Source: Phycisphaerales bacterium (GTDB taxonomy: Bacteria > Planctomycetota > Phycisphaerae > Phycisphaerales > UBA1924). From it: a stretch of DNA of 64,000 bases. The notes below the pieces were generated by a model. That model was not told the origin of the DNA. It saw only the letters and a list, made by a program, of their open reading frames with translations, and did not search any database. Position numbers and translations under genes: made by a program. The stretch lies in NCBI GenBank assembly GCA_020846975.1, contig JADLCX010000063.1:1-64000 (forward strand). The letters run 5' to 3'. This document shows, piece by piece, positions 35,692-44,622 of this stretch (its first letter is position 1; each line of letters opens with the position of its first letter).

Positions 35692-36465
35692 ATGGCCGCA
35701 CCGCCCCCCAAAGACGCCAAGCTCAACGACCCTTACTGCACCAACTGCGGGTACCTGCTCGTCGGCGCCACCGCCGCGGCGGAGTGCCCCGAGTGCGGCA
35801 GGCCGCTCGTGGATGTGCTGGCTCGCCATGTGCCGACCAACCTCGCCGGCATCCGCTCGATCCGCCGCCGCTCGACGGCGACGGTCTTCGGCTGGCCGCT
35901 GTGGGATATCGCCTACGGGCCCGACCCCGCCACGGGCCAGCGGATCGGCCGCGCCCGCGGCGTCATCGCGCTGGGTGATCAGGCCTTCGGTGGAATCGCC
36001 ATCGGCGGCATGTCGGTGGGTATCGTCGCGCTCGGCGGTGTCAACATCGGCATCGGCGCGGCCGGCGGCGTGGCCCTCGGTGCGGCCAGCGCGGCCGGGG
36101 GCGTCGCCATCGGCGGCATCTCCGCGGGAGGGTGCGCCGTCGGCGGCCTCTCCACCGGCGGCATGGCCGTCGGCGTTGTCGCGCAGGGCGGCATGGCCGT
36201 CGGCGTCTACGCGCGCGGCGGCGGAGCGATCGGCACCCATGTCATCTCTCCCCGGGCCGCGGCCGACCCCAAAGCGACGGAGATGTTCAAGAAGGTCGCG
36301 CCGATCATGGGCGCCTCGCCGCCCGCGGCGGTGCTCGGCGGGCTGGCGGCCTTGCGCCCCGTCGTCGCGGTTCTCGGGATCGACCTCCTGCTCGCCGCGG
36401 CGGTCGCGCTGACCGGCATCGTCATGGCGCGACGGCGAGATCCTCTGGCGGGGCACGCCAAGTGA
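35692..36465 (+). CDS. zinc-ribbon protein with Gly-rich short repeats and membrane helix
   Basis: A 257-residue protein. Residues about 15-37 carry a zinc ribbon (CTNCGYLL...CPECG). Residues about 90-185 are tandem Gly-rich units such as GGIAIGGMSVG and GGMAVGVVAQGGMAVG, with G(V/I/M)A(V/I)G spacing that suggests a repetitive membrane or solenoid structure. One hydrophobic helix is near the C-terminus (VVAVLGIDLLLAAAVALTGI). Its stop overlaps the GTG of kynB, tying it to the kyn cluster, but I know no kynurenine role for such proteins. Confidence 0.65.
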   Translation: MAAPPPKDAKLNDPYCTNCGYLLVGATAAAECPECGRPLVDVLARHVPTNLAGIRSIRRRSTATVFGWPLWDIAYGPDPATGQRIGRARGVIALGDQAFGGIAIGGMSVGIVALGGVNIGIGAAGGVALGAASAAGGVAIGGISAGGCAVGGLSTGGMAVGVVAQGGMAVGVYARGGGAIGTHVISPRAAADPKATEMFKKVAPIMGASPPAAVLGGLAALRPVVAVLGIDLLLAAAVALTGIVMARRRDPLAGHAK

Positions 36466-37085
36466 TCCACGACATCACCCCGCCCATCACGCCCAAACTC
36501 GCCGTCTGGCCGGGCGACACCGCGCCGTCGCGCCGGGTGCTGTGCGACATGAAGGCGGGCGCGAACATCACGCTCTCCACCCTGCACTCGACCGTGCACC
36601 TGGGAGCCCACGCCGACGGCCCCAACCACTACGCAGAGCCCGCGCCCGGCATCGGCGAGCGCGGCCTGGATCACTACATCGGTCCGTGCCACCTCGTCGA
36701 GGCGAGCGTCGAGCGCGGACAGCGCGTGGGATGGAACGATGTGCGCTGGCCCGCCGACCTGCGCCATGCCCGCGTGCTGATCCGCACGGGCACGTTCCCC
36801 GATCCCGAGACCTTCACCACCGACTTCGCCGCGCTCGAGCCCGCGCTGGTCGATTCGCTCGCGGCCCGCGGCGTGAAGACCATCGGCATCGACACGCCCA
36901 GCGTGGACCTGTTCGAGTCCAAGGACCTGCCCGCGCACAAGGCGTTCCTCAGGCACGATGTGGCGATCCTCGAAGGCCTCGCGCTCGCCAACATCCCTCC
37001 CGGCGAGTACGAACTCATCGCGCTCCCCCTCCGCCTCATGGGCTTCGACGCCAGCCCCGTTCGAGCGATTCTCCGGCCCATGTGA
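36462..37085 (+). CDS. kynB: kynurenine formamidase (arylformamidase, KynB type)
   Basis: Hydrolyses N-formylkynurenine to kynurenine and formate, the step before kmo and kynU. A 207-residue cyclase-family protein starting at GTG 36462. It opens HDITPPITPKLAVWPGDTAP, and the metal-binding motif reads HLGAHADGPNHY, a variant of HxGTHxDxPxH. GIDTPSVDLFESKDLPAHK near the end is characteristic of bacterial KynB. Overlaps the preceding gene by 4 bp. No tryptophan 2,3-dioxygenase is in the window. Confidence 0.92.
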   Translation: MIHDITPPITPKLAVWPGDTAPSRRVLCDMKAGANITLSTLHSTVHLGAHADGPNHYAEPAPGIGERGLDHYIGPCHLVEASVERGQRVGWNDVRWPADLRHARVLIRTGTFPDPETFTTDFAALEPALVDSLAARGVKTIGIDTPSVDLFESKDLPAHKAFLRHDVAILEGLALANIPPGEYELIALPLRLMGFDASPVRAILRPM

Positions 37086-37116
37086 TTCAGCGGGTGTAGC
37101 CGGCGAGAGCAACCGG

Positions 37117-37136
37117 CCCGGCTCGTCAGAGCCGGG
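37117..37136 (+). terminator. hairpin after kynB
   Basis: CCCGGCTC and GAGCCGGG form a perfect 8-bp stem with loop GTCA, 31 nt after the kynB stop. A T6 tract occurs later, at about 37199, outside the hairpin. The 37086-37327 gap otherwise shows no gene. Confidence 0.4.
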
Positions 37137-37327
37137 AACGCCGCGATCGTGAGCCAACCAGGCCCGCGGAGCGGGCGAAAGCAGCGCACGTTCGTGGAGT
37201 TTTTTCGGGCTTGCCCAAATCGCTCGCGAAGGCCCGCGTTCGCAATGAGTAAGCGTCATTCACAGCATCTCGCCGCCCGCACCGGCCGAATTGCACCCCG
37301 TTCATCATCGCCGCCGATATCACTCGC

Positions 37328-37801
37328 ATGCCCAACTCGACCAAACTCATGCGCGATCAGTCGGCCGCGCTCGAGACCGACTGCATGATCCCGATCGTCG
37401 TCGGCGCCCACCCACGGGCCGAGCACACCGACCGTCCGATCGCGTACCGCCTGCGCGAGCTGATGAACCTGTGGCTGGCCAACCACGCCGAGCACCTGCC
37501 CGACCCGCTCACGCCGATCGTCGTCACCGACGTCTGGTACCTCAACGATGCCGCGCTCCGCGAGCGCCCGAGCGTCAGTGTCGGCGGGCCGAACGTCAAC
37601 GCCTTCACCGCCTACCTTGCCGATAAACTACCCAGCGCGTTCACGATCGACGATGTGCTCACGGTCCAGATGGACCTCGCCATGTCCGACGTCCTCGCCG
37701 CCTGCTGGGGGACCGGTTCGCCCGACACCCTCCGCGCGGTCGATGCCTTCTGCGAGCGCTACCTCGACCAGTTCATGGATGCGGCGGTCAACGAGGTGTG
37801 A
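37328..37801 (+). CDS. hypothetical protein
   Basis: A 157-residue soluble acidic protein, ATG 37328. Notable segments are VVTDVWYLNDAALRERP and the C-terminal DAFCERYLDQFMDAA. No transmembrane helix or signal peptide, and no family known to me. Convergent with mnmE, and unlikely to belong to the kyn cluster because a 242-bp gap with a hairpin separates them. Confidence 0.6.
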   Translation: MPNSTKLMRDQSAALETDCMIPIVVGAHPRAEHTDRPIAYRLRELMNLWLANHAEHLPDPLTPIVVTDVWYLNDAALRERPSVSVGGPNVNAFTAYLADKLPSAFTIDDVLTVQMDLAMSDVLAACWGTGSPDTLRAVDAFCERYLDQFMDAAVNEV

Positions 37802-37858
37802 TGCGCGGCCGCGCCGCGGCATGGTTTTCCGTCTCTTTTCGATCGGCGGTTCGGCCGC

Positions 37859-39247
37859 TCACTTCCCGACACAGAACGTCGCGAAGACCCTCCCGATCAC
37901 ATCGTCGGGCGAGATCGCGCCAGTCACCTCCCCGAGGGCATCCAGCGCGGCGCGGAGTTCGTCGGCCACCGTTTCGGGATTGGCCAGAGCGCGGGCCGCG
38001 GGATCGATCAGCGCGCCGGCCGCCGCGATGCGCCCGGCCGCGACCGCCAGGGCGCGGCGATGGCGGGGAAGCACCCAGCCTCCCGCGTCGGACTGTTCGA
38101 CGCCCCACACCGCATCGGCGATGGCCCGCTTGAGCGCGGGCATTCGCCAGCCGTCGAGCGCGCACACGTGCAGGTCCGCGTCGGTCCCGCCACCCGATCC
38201 GACCAGAGGCTGGTCGGCCTTGGTCCGCACGCGGATGACCGTCCGTTCTCCTCCGGCAAAGGGGCGTGCCGGCACGGCCAGATCAAAGCGCCCCGTCGGG
38301 TCGCACAGCACCACGACCTCGGCCCGGCCGATCGCCTCCGCCGCGGCCGCCTGTGCCGCGGCATCGATGGCTCCCCCACCCACCGCCAGCGCACGGTCCA
38401 GCCCCGCCACATCCACCAGCATCACCATCGGCCCGCCCGCCACATCCCGCGACAAGTCCAGGGGCTCCTCCAGCACATCGCGCGTCGTGCCGGCAACAGG
38501 CGACTCGACCGCGCGTCGCCTGCCGAGCAGGGCGTTGAAAAGGGTGGACTTGCCCGCGTTTGGTCGCCCCGCCAGCACGACGCGCGGCGATCTCGAAGCC
38601 CGTTCGACCCCGTGTGCTCCGCCCAGGACCTCTCCGATCGTCCCCCGCAGCGCACCCAGTCTCGACGCCAGGTCTCGCGGCGGGATGGGCACGACATCCT
38701 CCTGATCCGTGAAGTCGATCCCGGCCTCGACCAGCGCGAGCAGGGTGGCCAGGTCCTCGGCCCACGCTCGATACCGCGCCCCGGTCTGCCCCAGGAGCAG
38801 GGCGCTCGCGGATCCGAGCTGCCGCTCGTTCTGTGCGGCGATCGCCGCGGCCACGCCCTCGGCCTGCTCGATCGTCAGTTTCCCGTTGAGGTAGGCTCGG
38901 GCCGAGAACTCGCCGGGGGTCGCCTCTCGCACGCCGCCGCCCCGAAGCCCGCACAGCCGGCCCAGCACGCGCTCCAGCACCAGCGGGTTGCCCGGCACGA
39001 GCAACTCAAGGGCATCTTCGCCGGTGTAGGTTCGCGGCCCGAGCCCCCGCATGGCCCAGCAGGGGAGCAGCCCGCCGCCGGACCCGAGACGGAAGCCGGC
39101 GCGAACGATGGTCCGGTCCGCAAAGGCGGCAGGATCGACGAGTTCGGCGATCAGATCACCCACCCGCGACCCCGAGACCCGCACCAACCCCCACGGGCTG
39201 TGACCCCAGCCCGAGGCGACCGCGACGATGGTCGGGAGGCTGGTCAC
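37859..39247 (-). CDS. mnmE: tRNA modification GTPase MnmE
   Basis: With MnmG, MnmE modifies U34 of tRNAs to cmnm5U. The 462-residue protein has the N-terminal folate-binding domain (with [10 protein letters not shown]), a helical domain, an inserted G domain with [19 protein letters not shown] (usually DTAG) and TKAD, and the C-terminal FCVGK whose cysteine is conserved. Start is a GTG overlapping the stop of the upstream Nfu-like gene by 4 bp. The T-to-V change in the DxxG motif and the VPGNP where family members have CHGG are minor oddities. Confidence 0.93.
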   Translation of the reverse strand: MTSLPTIVAVASGWGHSPWGLVRVSGSRVGDLIAELVDPAAFADRTIVRAGFRLGSGGGLLPCWAMRGLGPRTYTGEDALELLVPGNPLVLERVLGRLCGLRGGGVREATPGEFSARAYLNGKLTIEQAEGVAAAIAAQNERQLGSASALLLGQTGARYRAWAEDLATLLALVEAGIDFTDQEDVVPIPPRDLASRLGALRGTIGEVLGGAHGVERASRSPRVVLAGRPNAGKSTLFNALLGRRRAVESPVAGTTRDVLEEPLDLSRDVAGGPMVMLVDVAGLDRALAVGGGAIDAAAQAAAAEAIGRAEVVVLCDPTGRFDLAVPARPFAGGERTVIRVRTKADQPLVGSGGGTDADLHVCALDGWRMPALKRAIADAVWGVEQSDAGGWVLPRHRRALAVAAGRIAAAGALIDPAARALANPETVADELRAALDALGEVTGAISPDDVIGRVFATFCVGK

Positions 39248-39507
39248 AGCCGCGCCATCACCGCCTGCACACCCCGCTTGACCGCTCCCCACTCGGCCTC
39301 CGGAGCCTTGTTGACGGTCATCCATTCGCCGCTGAGCAGGAGGCTGGTCACGCCCGGCACATCGAACAAGGCCCGCGCGAACGCGTCCTGTCCGACATCC
39401 GCCGCGCTGCGGAACGAGCGCGGAGGGTCCGGTAGCCGCGGCTGCACCGTGCACTTGAGCGCGTTGGGGTTGGGCGTGGGCTGGAAGTCGAGGACCTTGT
39501 AGGGCAT
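39244..39507 (-). CDS. stand-alone Nfu N-terminal domain protein
   Basis: An 87-residue protein made only of the Nfu N-terminal domain: it opens with [13 protein letters not shown] and continues [20 protein letters not shown]. In full-length Nfu this domain precedes a CxxC scaffold domain for iron-sulfur assembly; the scaffold part is absent here. Translationally coupled to mnmE. ATG 39507 follows a 13-bp hairpin in the leader. Confidence 0.85.
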   Translation of the reverse strand: MPYKVLDFQPTPNPNALKCTVQPRLPDPPRSFRSAADVGQDAFARALFDVPGVTSLLLSGEWMTVNKAPEAEWGAVKRGVQAVMARL

Positions 39508-39524
39508 AACCCGAGGGTACCCGC

Positions 39525-39556
39525 GCGGTCGCGGCGCCGAATCGCGCCGCGACCGC
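39525..39556 (-). other. 13-bp hairpin in the leader of the Nfu-like gene
   Basis: GCGGTCGCGGCGC and GCGCCGCGACCGC form a perfect 13-bp stem with a 6-nt loop (39538-39543), ending 17 nt before the start codon at 39507. Strong enough to affect translation if transcribed. The rest of 39508-39835 holds only the cdaA promoter region and no gene. Confidence 0.6.
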
Positions 39557-39604
39557 CAGCGGCGCGCAACTCGGATCGGATTCCGACCGAAAATGCCCGG
39601 AAGG

Positions 39605-39634
39605 TTGACGCCGCGCCGATGATTGCGGTGTAAA
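39605..39634 (+). promoter_or_regulatory. candidate sigma-70 promoter of cdaA
   Basis: TTGACG at 39605-39610 and TGTAAA at 39629-39634, spacing 18 nt, 202 nt ahead of cdaA. The -35 matches consensus at five positions. The long leader (about 195 nt) has no recognised riboswitch. Confidence 0.4.
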
Positions 39635-39835
39635 CTCGGGGAACGGGGAGTTGCCCGGGTCTCGGGTCGGGTTGCCCAGGGGGAACAGGTCGCTCGATCG
39701 AGGACGCGGTCGCGGGCACTTCACATCCGACGCGGAGCGTCGGTCGAACCCACCATCCTCCACGGACGGGCCGGGACAAGGCCCGCCGCGGACCGCCTCG
39801 GGTTGTGCTCTTCCAATCGCCGGCACCGATACGCC

Positions 39836-40837
39836 ATGTTTCCCGATCGCCTCCAACGCCTGACCGAACGGCTCGCCAACTACCCGTGGTGGCAGGTCGC
39901 GATCGAGATCGGGCTGATCTGGGTCGTGGTGTTCGTCGTGTTCCGGTTCGTGCAGGGCACGCGAGCGGCCGGCGCGCTCAAGGGCGTGCTGTTCATCATC
40001 ATCCTCGCGACGCTGGTGGTCCGCATCCTCGGACAGGCCGAGACCTTCCAGCGGATCAAGTTCCTCTACGACACCTTCCTGACGCTGCTGGCGATCACGC
40101 TGATCGTCGTCTTCCAGCCCGAACTCAGGCGCGGCCTGATCCGGCTCGGAGAGACCCAACTCCTCCGCCGCTCGCACCGGGGAACGGTGGATGTCATCGA
40201 CTCGATCGTGGACGCCGCGGCCTATCTCGGCAAGGCCAGTTTCGGCGCGATCATCGTGATCCAGCGCGAGAACCCGCTCAAGGGCCTGGTCGAGGGCGGC
40301 ACGCCCGTCCACGCGCAGCTCTCGGCACGGCTTCTTCAGACGCTCTTCTTCCCCGGCTCGGCCCTGCACGACCTGGCGGTGATCGTGCGCGGGGGCGAAC
40401 TGGTGGCCGCGGGCGTCCAACTCCCGCTGGCCGAACCCGAGGACATGCCCGACCCCTCGCTGGGCTCGCGTCACCGCGCGGCGGTGGGCCTGTCGAAGGA
40501 GTGCGATGCGCTGGTGGTGGTCGTGAGCGAGGAGACCGGCATGATCTCGCTGGCCGATCGGGGACGGCTCGACCGCGGGCTGTCGCCCGACGAGCTGCGC
40601 GAGCGTCTCCAGAAGAAGCTGCGCGGGCGCGCGACCGTGATCGTGGCCGAGAACGTCGCCAGCCAGGTCAACGGCGACTCGACGGCCGTGGGCCTGCCGG
40701 CGATCGACGGACGCGAACTGTCCGGCGATGCCCCGTCGGACTCGGGCGTGCGGCCCGCGCTTCGGATCACGGACCAGACACCGCCCCCCGCGGCGGTGGT
40801 CTCGCCGCGCAAGCAGCGCGGGGCAAGGAGGCGCTAA
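39836..40837 (+). CDS. cdaA: diadenylate cyclase CdaA (c-di-AMP synthesis)
   Basis: Condenses two ATP into cyclic di-AMP at the membrane. The 333-residue protein has three N-terminal helices ([19 protein letters not shown] and on), then the DAC domain. The RHRAA motif (about 211-215) is intact and followed by [10 protein letters not shown]. The usual DGA motif reads DLA (HDLAVIV, about 179-181), a change at a catalytic glycine. A Pro-rich tail of about 60 residues follows. Coupled with cdaR three nt downstream, the standard pairing. ATG 39836. Confidence 0.9.
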   Translation: MFPDRLQRLTERLANYPWWQVAIEIGLIWVVVFVVFRFVQGTRAAGALKGVLFIIILATLVVRILGQAETFQRIKFLYDTFLTLLAITLIVVFQPELRRGLIRLGETQLLRRSHRGTVDVIDSIVDAAAYLGKASFGAIIVIQRENPLKGLVEGGTPVHAQLSARLLQTLFFPGSALHDLAVIVRGGELVAAGVQLPLAEPEDMPDPSLGSRHRAAVGLSKECDALVVVVSEETGMISLADRGRLDRGLSPDELRERLQKKLRGRATVIVAENVASQVNGDSTAVGLPAIDGRELSGDAPSDSGVRPALRITDQTPPPAAVVSPRKQRGARRR

Positions 40838-40840
40838 CCC

Positions 40841-41866
40841 GTGTCGGATCATTGGGCCACACTCCGTGCCGGGTTGCTCGCGCTGTTCGTCGCGGGTCTG
40901 ATCTGGATATGGGCCGAGGGTGAGAGCCTGGTGTCGCGTCCGCTGCCGCGGGTGCAGGTGCAGTTGCCGCTGGACCTGAACGGCGAGTTCGTGCTGCAAC
41001 CCGAGGACCCGACCTGGACCGGAACGGTGCAGGTGCGGCTCGAAGGACCGGTTCGAGAGGTCGAGTCGGTGGTCTCGGTGCTCAACGCGGGCGTGCAGCT
41101 CCCCGTGCCCGAGAACGCGGCCGAGGCGACCGACGGGCGGCTCACGATCAACCTGCGCGACGTGCTGTCGAGGCTGCCGGAACTGAGCCCGCTCCGCGGC
41201 ATCATCACCGAGACGCAGCCGAAGGACCTGAACGTGCGGGTGCTGCACATGGTCTCGCGTGAACTGCCGATCCGCGTGCAGCTTGCCCGCGAGATCGCGC
41301 TGGACGGCGAACCGGTCGCGACACCGGCCACGGCCCAGGTTCGGATGCCCGACGGCGCGGCCAGCGCGCTGGGCGAGACGGCCCGGGTGGCCGCGATCGT
41401 GCCCGAGGAGGCTCTCCTGAGGCTCCGGAGCGAAGGGCCGCAGACGTTCAGCGTGCCGGTCCGCCTGCCGGCGGACTCGCCCGTCGATCCGTCGTGGGTG
41501 GTGATCCGGCCCGAAACCGTCACCGTGTCGCTGCGGCCGAAGCAGGCGCTGGACACGATCCGCCTCCCCAACGTGCCCGTATGGTTCAGCCTCCCGCCGA
41601 CGGAGGACGGAACGAAATGGAACGTCGAGTTGACCGACAAGTTCCTGACCGATGTGACGGTGACGGGGCCGAGCACGGAGATCGCGCGGATCCGGTCCGG
41701 GGCCGCGGCGGTCAAGGCAACGGTTGAACTCGGGACCGATGATCTTGAGAAGGCGATCGGCGAGAATGGCGCGATCGTGAAGCAGGCCGGGTTCGTCTCG
41801 CTCGCTCCCGGAGTCGTTGCGACCGTGGCCAACACGACGGTTCGGCTGAAGGTCTCGCGGCGATGA
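40841..41866 (+). CDS. cdaR: YbbR-domain protein CdaR (regulator of CdaA)
   Basis: A membrane-anchored protein that modulates CdaA. One N-terminal helix ([20 protein letters not shown]) is followed by tandem YbbR-like beta domains outside the membrane, each with V-x-V-x-L-x-G-P type strands (for example [13 protein letters not shown] and [13 protein letters not shown]). 341 residues. GTG start with AAGGAGG about 10 nt upstream, the strong site lying in the end of cdaA. Confidence 0.85.
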   Translation: MSDHWATLRAGLLALFVAGLIWIWAEGESLVSRPLPRVQVQLPLDLNGEFVLQPEDPTWTGTVQVRLEGPVREVESVVSVLNAGVQLPVPENAAEATDGRLTINLRDVLSRLPELSPLRGIITETQPKDLNVRVLHMVSRELPIRVQLAREIALDGEPVATPATAQVRMPDGAASALGETARVAAIVPEEALLRLRSEGPQTFSVPVRLPADSPVDPSWVVIRPETVTVSLRPKQALDTIRLPNVPVWFSLPPTEDGTKWNVELTDKFLTDVTVTGPSTEIARIRSGAAAVKATVELGTDDLEKAIGENGAIVKQAGFVSLAPGVVATVANTTVRLKVSRR

Positions 41867-42045
41867 GGCTGCTCGCGCCACGCCCACGGCCCCACCACGT
41901 TCGCAATCCAGACCATTCTGTCCCGTGACACATGCCGCACGTCCGGGGCGGGTCGGTGTGTTCTCGGCGTGACCTGGGCAACCTGGTGTCGCTTGTGCGC
42001 TGCAAGGCTCGTGTGTCCGCGGACATCGGGCCGCAGGAGTTCACC

Positions 42046-43899
42046 ATGCGTCGCACGATCAGATTCTTGATAGGAAGCGGTGTTGGGGTTGCCGTCGCGG
42101 GCTTGCCCGTGTTTGCGCAGGTTCCGCTGACGAAGGTCATCATGGCGGGTGAAGCCGCGCCGGGGGGAGGGACGATCTCGTCCATCCTCTCGGTTTCGAT
42201 CGGGCCGAGCGGGCACCTGGCGATCCGCGGCCGAGTAACGGGAACGGGCAACCTTGATGTCATCCTCGCGGGCCTGCCCGGCCAGTTGGAGCGCGTGGCG
42301 ACGCAGAGCGAGGCCGCGCCCGGATTGTCCGACGCGCAGTTTCTGGGCTTCACGAACATCGTGATCGACAGCGGCGGGCGCGTGGCCTTCACGGCAACTC
42401 TGACTGGAACGAACGTCACGACGGACAACAACTCGGGGATCTGGCTGTTTTCGAGCGGCACGACCGAACTGGTCGCCCGGAGGGGAGGGCCAGCGCCGAT
42501 CATCCCGAGCGGCACGACGTTCACCTCGCTCGGCGCACCGCGGCTCTCGAACGGACGGCTTGCGTTCGTGAGCACGCTCGGGGGCAATGCGACAACGGCC
42601 AACAACCGCGCGATCTGGCAACGCACCTCGGCGGCGTTCACGCTGGTCGCGCGCACCGGCTCGCCCGCGCCGCTGGCCGGAGATACGTTCAAGTCCCTTT
42701 CCGATCCGGTCATCAACTCCGCGGGCCAGATGGGCTTCGCGGCGGGGAGCGGCCCGGCCGCGGTCGCCGGCGGGGACGATGTGATGATCTTCGGTGCGCC
42801 GGGGGCGTTGGTGGAGGTGGCCCGCGAGGTCGGCCTGATCCCCGACCCGGCGTTGAGCGGGCTTCGCTACAACCAACTGATCGGCTCGCCGAGCATCAAT
42901 GACGCCGGGGAGTTCGCGTTCACAAGCACGCTGACAGGCACGGGCGTCACCAGCGCAAACTTCCGCGCCGCGTTCCGGAGGTCGGCCGCCGGAGTGTTGA
43001 CCGCGATCTCGCGGCAGGGTTCGCCCGTGACCGACCTGGGACTGACGCCGAGTCCGACGATCGGCGACTACGGCTTCTTTTCTCTGGGCGGGGCCGGCCA
43101 GGTGTGCTGGACGACCAACCTCGCGAGCGCCACGCTCGGCGCGCCGGATCGGACCTGCTCGCTCCGGCTGCGGCCGGCCGGATTGGCGAGCGTGGTCCGC
43201 AGCGGGACGCAGGCCCCGGCGGAGGCCGCGGGCGTGGTCTTCGGCAACGCGATCCAGCCCGACCAGACCGGAATGTCGCTGTCCATCAACGGGTCGGGGG
43301 TGATGACGATGCTCTCGGGCGTACGGGGACCCGGCGTCGAACCGACCAACTTCGTGGGGCTGTGGGCCAGCAACCCCGGTGTCTCGGGCGGGGCGGCGTT
43401 TCGCGTCGTGCGCGAAGGCGATTCCGCAACGGTCTCGCCCGGGGTTGTCCGCGTTGTTGACCAGATCGGCGTGGCGAGCGCGGGCGGGACGCAGGAGGGC
43501 GAGGCGCGGGCGTTGAACGATGCCGGGGCTGTCGCGGTGGTGCTCACCTTCGCCCCGGCCGAGACGGGCGTGTTCACGGGCTCGATCACGGCCGCGCCGC
43601 CCGCGCTCGGCGCGTGCTGCGTCGGCTCGGCCTGCGCGAGCACCGCGGCGGCGGCGTGCACCGGCGCCGGCGTGCACTTCGCGGGCGCGGGAACGGTCTG
43701 CAACGCCGCGGGCAATACCGAATCGCCGTGCTGCATCGCCGACTTCAACCACACCGGCGGCGTGTCCCTGCAGGACCTGTTCGACTTCCTCGCGGCGTGG
43801 TTTGCCTCGACAGCCAGCGCCGATGCCAACGGCAGTGGAGGCGTGACGCTGCAGGACCTGTTCGACTTCCTCGCGGCGTGGTTTGCGGGGTGCGGTTGA
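42046..43899 (+). CDS. secreted dockerin-type protein (GC-type C-terminus), repetitive beta domain
   Basis: A 617-residue exported protein with a signal peptide (RFLIGSGVGVAVAGLPVFAQ) and repeating strands such as VAFTATLTGTNVTTDNNSGI and FAFTSTLTGTGVTSANFRAA, likely a beta-propeller-like domain. Then a Cys-rich piece (ACCVGSACASTAAAAC) and two dockerin-like repeats with the LQDLFDFLAAWF core, ending in Gly-Cys-Gly. The two repeats share an identical 38-bp DNA stretch (43768-43805 and 43849-43886). AGGAG precedes ATG 42046 by 6 nt. Function on the cell surface is inferred only. Confidence 0.8.
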   Translation: MRRTIRFLIGSGVGVAVAGLPVFAQVPLTKVIMAGEAAPGGGTISSILSVSIGPSGHLAIRGRVTGTGNLDVILAGLPGQLERVATQSEAAPGLSDAQFLGFTNIVIDSGGRVAFTATLTGTNVTTDNNSGIWLFSSGTTELVARRGGPAPIIPSGTTFTSLGAPRLSNGRLAFVSTLGGNATTANNRAIWQRTSAAFTLVARTGSPAPLAGDTFKSLSDPVINSAGQMGFAAGSGPAAVAGGDDVMIFGAPGALVEVAREVGLIPDPALSGLRYNQLIGSPSINDAGEFAFTSTLTGTGVTSANFRAAFRRSAAGVLTAISRQGSPVTDLGLTPSPTIGDYGFFSLGGAGQVCWTTNLASATLGAPDRTCSLRLRPAGLASVVRSGTQAPAEAAGVVFGNAIQPDQTGMSLSINGSGVMTMLSGVRGPGVEPTNFVGLWASNPGVSGGAAFRVVREGDSATVSPGVVRVVDQIGVASAGGTQEGEARALNDAGAVAVVLTFAPAETGVFTGSITAAPPALGACCVGSACASTAAAACTGAGVHFAGAGTVCNAAGNTESPCCIADFNHTGGVSLQDLFDFLAAWFASTASADANGSGGVTLQDLFDFLAAWFAGCG

Positions 43900-43909
43900 A
43901 GCCGGGCCA

Positions 43910-44287
43910 CTAGGCCGCGTGCCGGTTCGGCGGCGCGGCGGGCTGTGCGCGGGCGAGCACATCACGCCAGTAGTCGGGCGTGTGCTTCCTGAGAAAGCGG
44001 TTGGGGCTGACGCCTGGGAGAAGCGCCTTGAGGGCCGCGAACTCGGTCGGCGTGAGAGGATCGCGTGCAACGGGCCTTGGCGCACCGAGCCGAGCGGGGC
44101 GGGCCGAGGTGGACGCGGGTGATGCTTCGGCTTGCTGCTCGGCGCCCTCGGGCACGGGCAGCCTCAGAATGACGGCCGCGGCAAGCCGGACCTGCGATTC
44201 CGAGGTGGACCCGCGGACAATGGCGAGGAGGCGGTCGAGTACTTCGGTCTTGGCGTCCTGAAGTCGTTGGGCGTACGTGGCGGGCAT
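43910..44287 (-). CDS. hypothetical small basic protein
   Basis: A 125-residue cytosolic protein: helical N-terminus (TYAQRLQDAKTEVLDRLLAI), a segment EVRLAAAVILRLP-like (SQVRLAAAVILRLP), a Pro/Ala linker and a C-terminal helix-rich part (TPTEFAALKALLPG). No family recognised; a DNA-associated role is only a guess. ATG 44287 has AAAGGAG 6 nt upstream and an AT-rich promoter region with an inverted repeat. Convergent with the dockerin gene, 10 bp apart. Confidence 0.6.
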   Translation of the reverse strand: MPATYAQRLQDAKTEVLDRLLAIVRGSTSESQVRLAAAVILRLPVPEGAEQQAEASPASTSARPARLGAPRPVARDPLTPTEFAALKALLPGVSPNRFLRKHTPDYWRDVLARAQPAAPPNRHAA

Positions 44288-44320
44288 GGCTTGCTCCTTT
44301 GCACGGTTTTTGATGGCCAA

Positions 44321-44358
44321 ACAATATCCGAAGTTTTGGAAAAACACAAGTCGGATAT
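44321..44358 (-). promoter_or_regulatory. promoter with operator-like inverted repeat for the 43910-44287 gene
   Basis: Minus-strand TTGTGT (44349-44344) and TATTGT (44326-44321) are 17 nt apart. An 8-bp inverted repeat, ATATCCGA at 44324-44331 and TCGGATAT at 44351-44358, straddles the promoter: one half overlaps the -10 box and the other lies just upstream of the -35. This is how many repressor sites are placed; the regulator is unknown. Confidence 0.5.
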
Positions 44359-44622
44359 CAAGATTTTTGGGAAATAGTTGCAAATCTTTGATAGGCAAAG
44401 GGTTGGGTGCGTCTTTCCTGTGATGGAAGCGGGAACGCGCTCGCGGGATTGCGCTTGTCGGGCTGGGCGGAAGGCGGTCAGGGTGCGGCCGCGGGACAAA
44501 GTCCGGTCCGGAAACGAGAAAGGCCGGGGGGATGCGTCTACCCTTCGACCCCTATTCAGAACGCGACCGGAGCGTGCCGAGCGCCCCGACCGGTCAGGTT
44601 CCAAACACGCGAGGAATCACCC
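44359..44622. other. gene-free leader region ahead of atpA
   Basis: The first ~45 nt are AT-rich against the high-GC background and contain CTTTGATAGGCAAAG, a short palindrome. The remainder is GC-rich. I see no gene, no convincing plus-strand promoter and no terminator. The atpA leader must start somewhere in here. Confidence 0.4.

Noticed and set aside
39635..39835. Possible c-di-AMP riboswitch in the cdaA leader
   Set aside because: I could not find the paired core of the ydaO class, and the leader shows no strong stems except the divergent hairpin.
37859..41887. A single 1342-codon open frame on the minus strand
   Set aside because: Only the 3' third (from 39247) codes MnmE; the remainder is antisense to cdaA and cdaR and has Arg/His/Gly-rich low-complexity sequence typical of GC-rich shadow frames.
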